A stretch of DNA of 64,000 nt from Brasilonema sennae CENA114 (GTDB lineage: Bacteria; Cyanobacteriota; Cyanobacteriia; Cyanobacteriales; Nostocaceae): NCBI RefSeq assembly GCF_006968745.1, contig NZ_CP030118.1:4771943-4835942 (forward strand), in the 5' to 3' direction. This document shows positions 62,572-64,000 of this stretch, piece by piece. Under the pieces are notes generated by a model. It worked only from the letters and a program-made list of their open reading frames with translations, ran no database searches and had not been told where the DNA came from. Numbering within the stretch: the first letter of the stretch is position 1; every line of letters begins with the position of its first letter. A program made the translations under genes and the position numbers.

Positions 62572-63804
62572 ATGAAAGCCAGATACCAATTCCGTTTCTA
62601 CCCAACCGACCAACAACGAGTGAGCCTGTCTCAGTTGTTTGGTTGTGTAAGGGTGGTGTGGAATGACGCTCTGGCACTTTGCAAACAATCGGAAAAGCTG
62701 CCAAGTAACAACGACCTTCAAAAATTAGTACTTACTCAAGCCAAGAAAACGGAGCGCCGTGGATGGTTAGCAGATGTTTCGAGTACAGCATTGCAACAAT
62801 CGGTTGCAGATCTAGGGGTCGCTTACAAAAACTTTTTTAATTCGCTCAAAGGTAAACGGAAAGGGACGGCAGTCGCTACAACGGGGGGAACCCCCGCAAC
62901 GCGCTGCCTCAAGAAAGTCGGCAGTCCTAAATTCAAAAAACGTACAAATCAGCAATCAGCAAGATTGACAATCAGTGGCTTTTCAATCAAAGGAGATGAG
63001 GTTTACCTAGCCAAAATTGGAAACATTAAGCCAATTTGGTCGAGACACTTGCCGTCAGCGCCAAGTTCAGTCACTGTAATCAAGGACTGTGCTAATCGTT
63101 ATTTTCTTAGCTTCGTAGTAGAAGTTCAATCAGTCGATATCGAGGCTAAAAACCAAAGCATTGGTATTGATTTGGGGATAAAAACTTTTGCAGTGATGAG
63201 CAATGGTGAAAAAGCTACCAGTCCCAATTACTCAAAGTTAGACAAGAGAATACGTCGCAAACAGCGCAAACTAGCACGCCAGCAAAAAGACTCGAAACGT
63301 AGAAACAAAACCAGAATTCAAATAGCCAAGTTGCACAATCGGTTAGCCGATACCCGAAAAGATTTCTTGCACAAGCTATCGACCAAAGTGGTCAGTGAAA
63401 ACGAAACTATTGTTTTGGAAGATTTGAATGTCTCAGGAATGGTTAAGAACCGCAAACTAGCACGAGTGATTAGTTTGCAAGGTTGGCGTGAATTTCGGAC
63501 ATTTTGCGAAGCAAAATCCGAGAAGCTGGGCAGAACGTTCCGTGTCATCAGTCGCTGGGAACCAACTAGTCAAATTTGTTTTGATTGTGGCTTTAAGTGG
63601 GGCAAGCTTGATTTAAAAGTGCGTTCCATTCTTTGCCTAAACTGTGGAGTTGAGCAAGACAGAGATGAAAACGCAGCTAAAAATATAGTAAAAGTCGGGA
63701 TAGGGCATTGCCACGACTCTAAATGGACGCACAGAGAAGGTAAGACTGGCTTGCCAGCACATCTCAACGAAGCGTCAAGAATCACCGACCCTTTAGGGCG
63801 GTGA
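62572..63804 (+). CDS. tnpB: TnpB (IS200/IS605-type) RNA-guided nuclease
   Basis: The 410-residue protein has an N-terminal helix-turn-helix/WED-like start (RYQFRFYPTDQQRVSLSQLFGCVRVVWN), then a RuvC fold with Asp200 (GIDLGIK), Glu283 (LEDLNVSGM) and DRDENAAKN (Asp363/365). A four-Cys zinc ribbon lies at C336, C339, C355 and C358. TnpB cuts DNA guided by an omega RNA from the element's right end. Strong RBS AAGGAAG precedes the ATG. No TnpA transposase is present, so the element is non-autonomous. Residues 99-113 (TAVATTGGTPATRCL) interrupt the normal KGKRKG..KKVGSPKFKKR path and match a dispersed repeat, an in-frame insertion that may disturb function. Confidence 0.93.
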   Translation: MKARYQFRFYPTDQQRVSLSQLFGCVRVVWNDALALCKQSEKLPSNNDLQKLVLTQAKKTERRGWLADVSSTALQQSVADLGVAYKNFFNSLKGKRKGTAVATTGGTPATRCLKKVGSPKFKKRTNQQSARLTISGFSIKGDEVYLAKIGNIKPIWSRHLPSAPSSVTVIKDCANRYFLSFVVEVQSVDIEAKNQSIGIDLGIKTFAVMSNGEKATSPNYSKLDKRIRRKQRKLARQQKDSKRRNKTRIQIAKLHNRLADTRKDFLHKLSTKVVSENETIVLEDLNVSGMVKNRKLARVISLQGWREFRTFCEAKSEKLGRTFRVISRWEPTSQICFDCGFKWGKLDLKVRSILCLNCGVEQDRDENAAKNIVKVGIGHCHDSKWTHREGKTGLPAHLNEASRITDPLGR

Positions 63805-63815
63805 GTATGTCAAGT
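63783..63815 (+). mobile_element. Right end of the tnpB element, likely omega-RNA 3' region
   Basis: CACCG(A)CCCT pairs with AGGGCGGTG in a hairpin that overlaps the tnpB stop (TGA at 63802-63804) and is followed by AGTATGTCAAG. A subterminal hairpin overlapping the 3' end of tnpB is the expected design for IS200/IS605 right ends, where the omega RNA is transcribed and the sequence beyond the end acts as guide. Confidence 0.55.
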
Positions 63816-64000
63816 TCATAAGTACAATCAAATTCTGTGAGAATGTCTGCTAGCGCTAATGGTAATTCAAAATATTTGCTAAATGTATCATTAGTACCAG
63901 GCTGGAGGATACGTGGAGGATTCATATAATTTTATATAATTTTAAACATACGTGGGAGTGTTACTAATAGCTATAATCATCTCCTATCCTATTTCTTGTG
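63816..64000. other. Sequence flanking the tnpB element
   Basis: No gene is called; it holds an interval continuing beyond the window. The flank right after the element would serve as the guide if the end lies near 63815. Confidence 0.4.

Overview
The window reads as chromosome of a filamentous, probably heterocyst-forming cyanobacterium (Nostocales; my impression is Scytonema/Tolypothrix/Nostoc-like). Supporting signs are the many HIP1 octamers (GCGATCGC), the short heptameric tandem repeats (arrays built from CAGTTAT/CAGTTAC/CAGTCAT, GTTCCCT, TTAGTCA and AAAATCC units), several dispersed palindromic repeats, a PEP-CTERM protein, DUF928 and DUF1517 proteins, the N-terminally extended cyanobacterial ThiE, FurB/Zur, and many signalling/STAND proteins. 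No rRNA, convincing tRNA or CRISPR array was seen. Gene density is low, and many intergenic stretches are mosaics of small repeats.

Layout. 0-2.5 kb: one secreted hypothetical protein in a repeat-rich stretch. 2.5-7.5 kb: housekeeping genes (purQ, purS, a Fur-family regulator, an SPFH/NfeD membrane pair, mltA). 8-12 kb: a membrane PP2C phosphatase, a truncated CHAT-NB-ARC gene and a small Cys-tailed membrane protein. 12.7-17.7 kb: an orphan double-glycine peptide, an SDR, a TAXI-type binding protein and a ComM-like ATPase. 17.8-24.9 kb: an island holding a decayed haem-oxygenase-fold gene, a 63-residue peptide, two MITE copies, three ribbon-helix-helix genes and a 1188-residue HTH-NB-ARC-WD40 protein. 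It is bounded by two divergent copies of one comM/hit intergenic segment. 25-40 kb: HIT protein, then a coherent block of DUF928 protein, two-partner-secretion porin (TpsB), CHAT-TPR protease-like protein, two tandem TpsA exoproteins and a CHASE2-Ser/Thr kinase. 40-45 kb: ABC ATPase, M3 oligopeptidase, PEP-CTERM protein. 45.6-51.4 kb: a double-glycine peptide export locus with three tandem ~474-bp units each encoding a 77-residue precursor, a C39-peptidase ABC transporter and an HlyD adaptor. A second Cys-tailed protein sits at its end. 52-64 kb: orphan potC-like permease, kinase-FGE fusion, DUF1517 protein, glycosyltransferase, thiS/thiE, a beta-helix protein, and a TnpB element with a small divergent gene.

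The two most interesting systems are the triplicated, Cys-free double-glycine peptides with their dedicated exporter, and the TPS-CHAT-DUF928-CHASE2 block, in which a caspase-like protein is encoded between the porin and its exoproteins. A recurring secondary theme is palindromic repeats that appear to have entered coding sequences in frame (NB-ARC protein, TnpB, glycosyltransferase). All functional statements rest on recognising motifs by eye; no database search was run.
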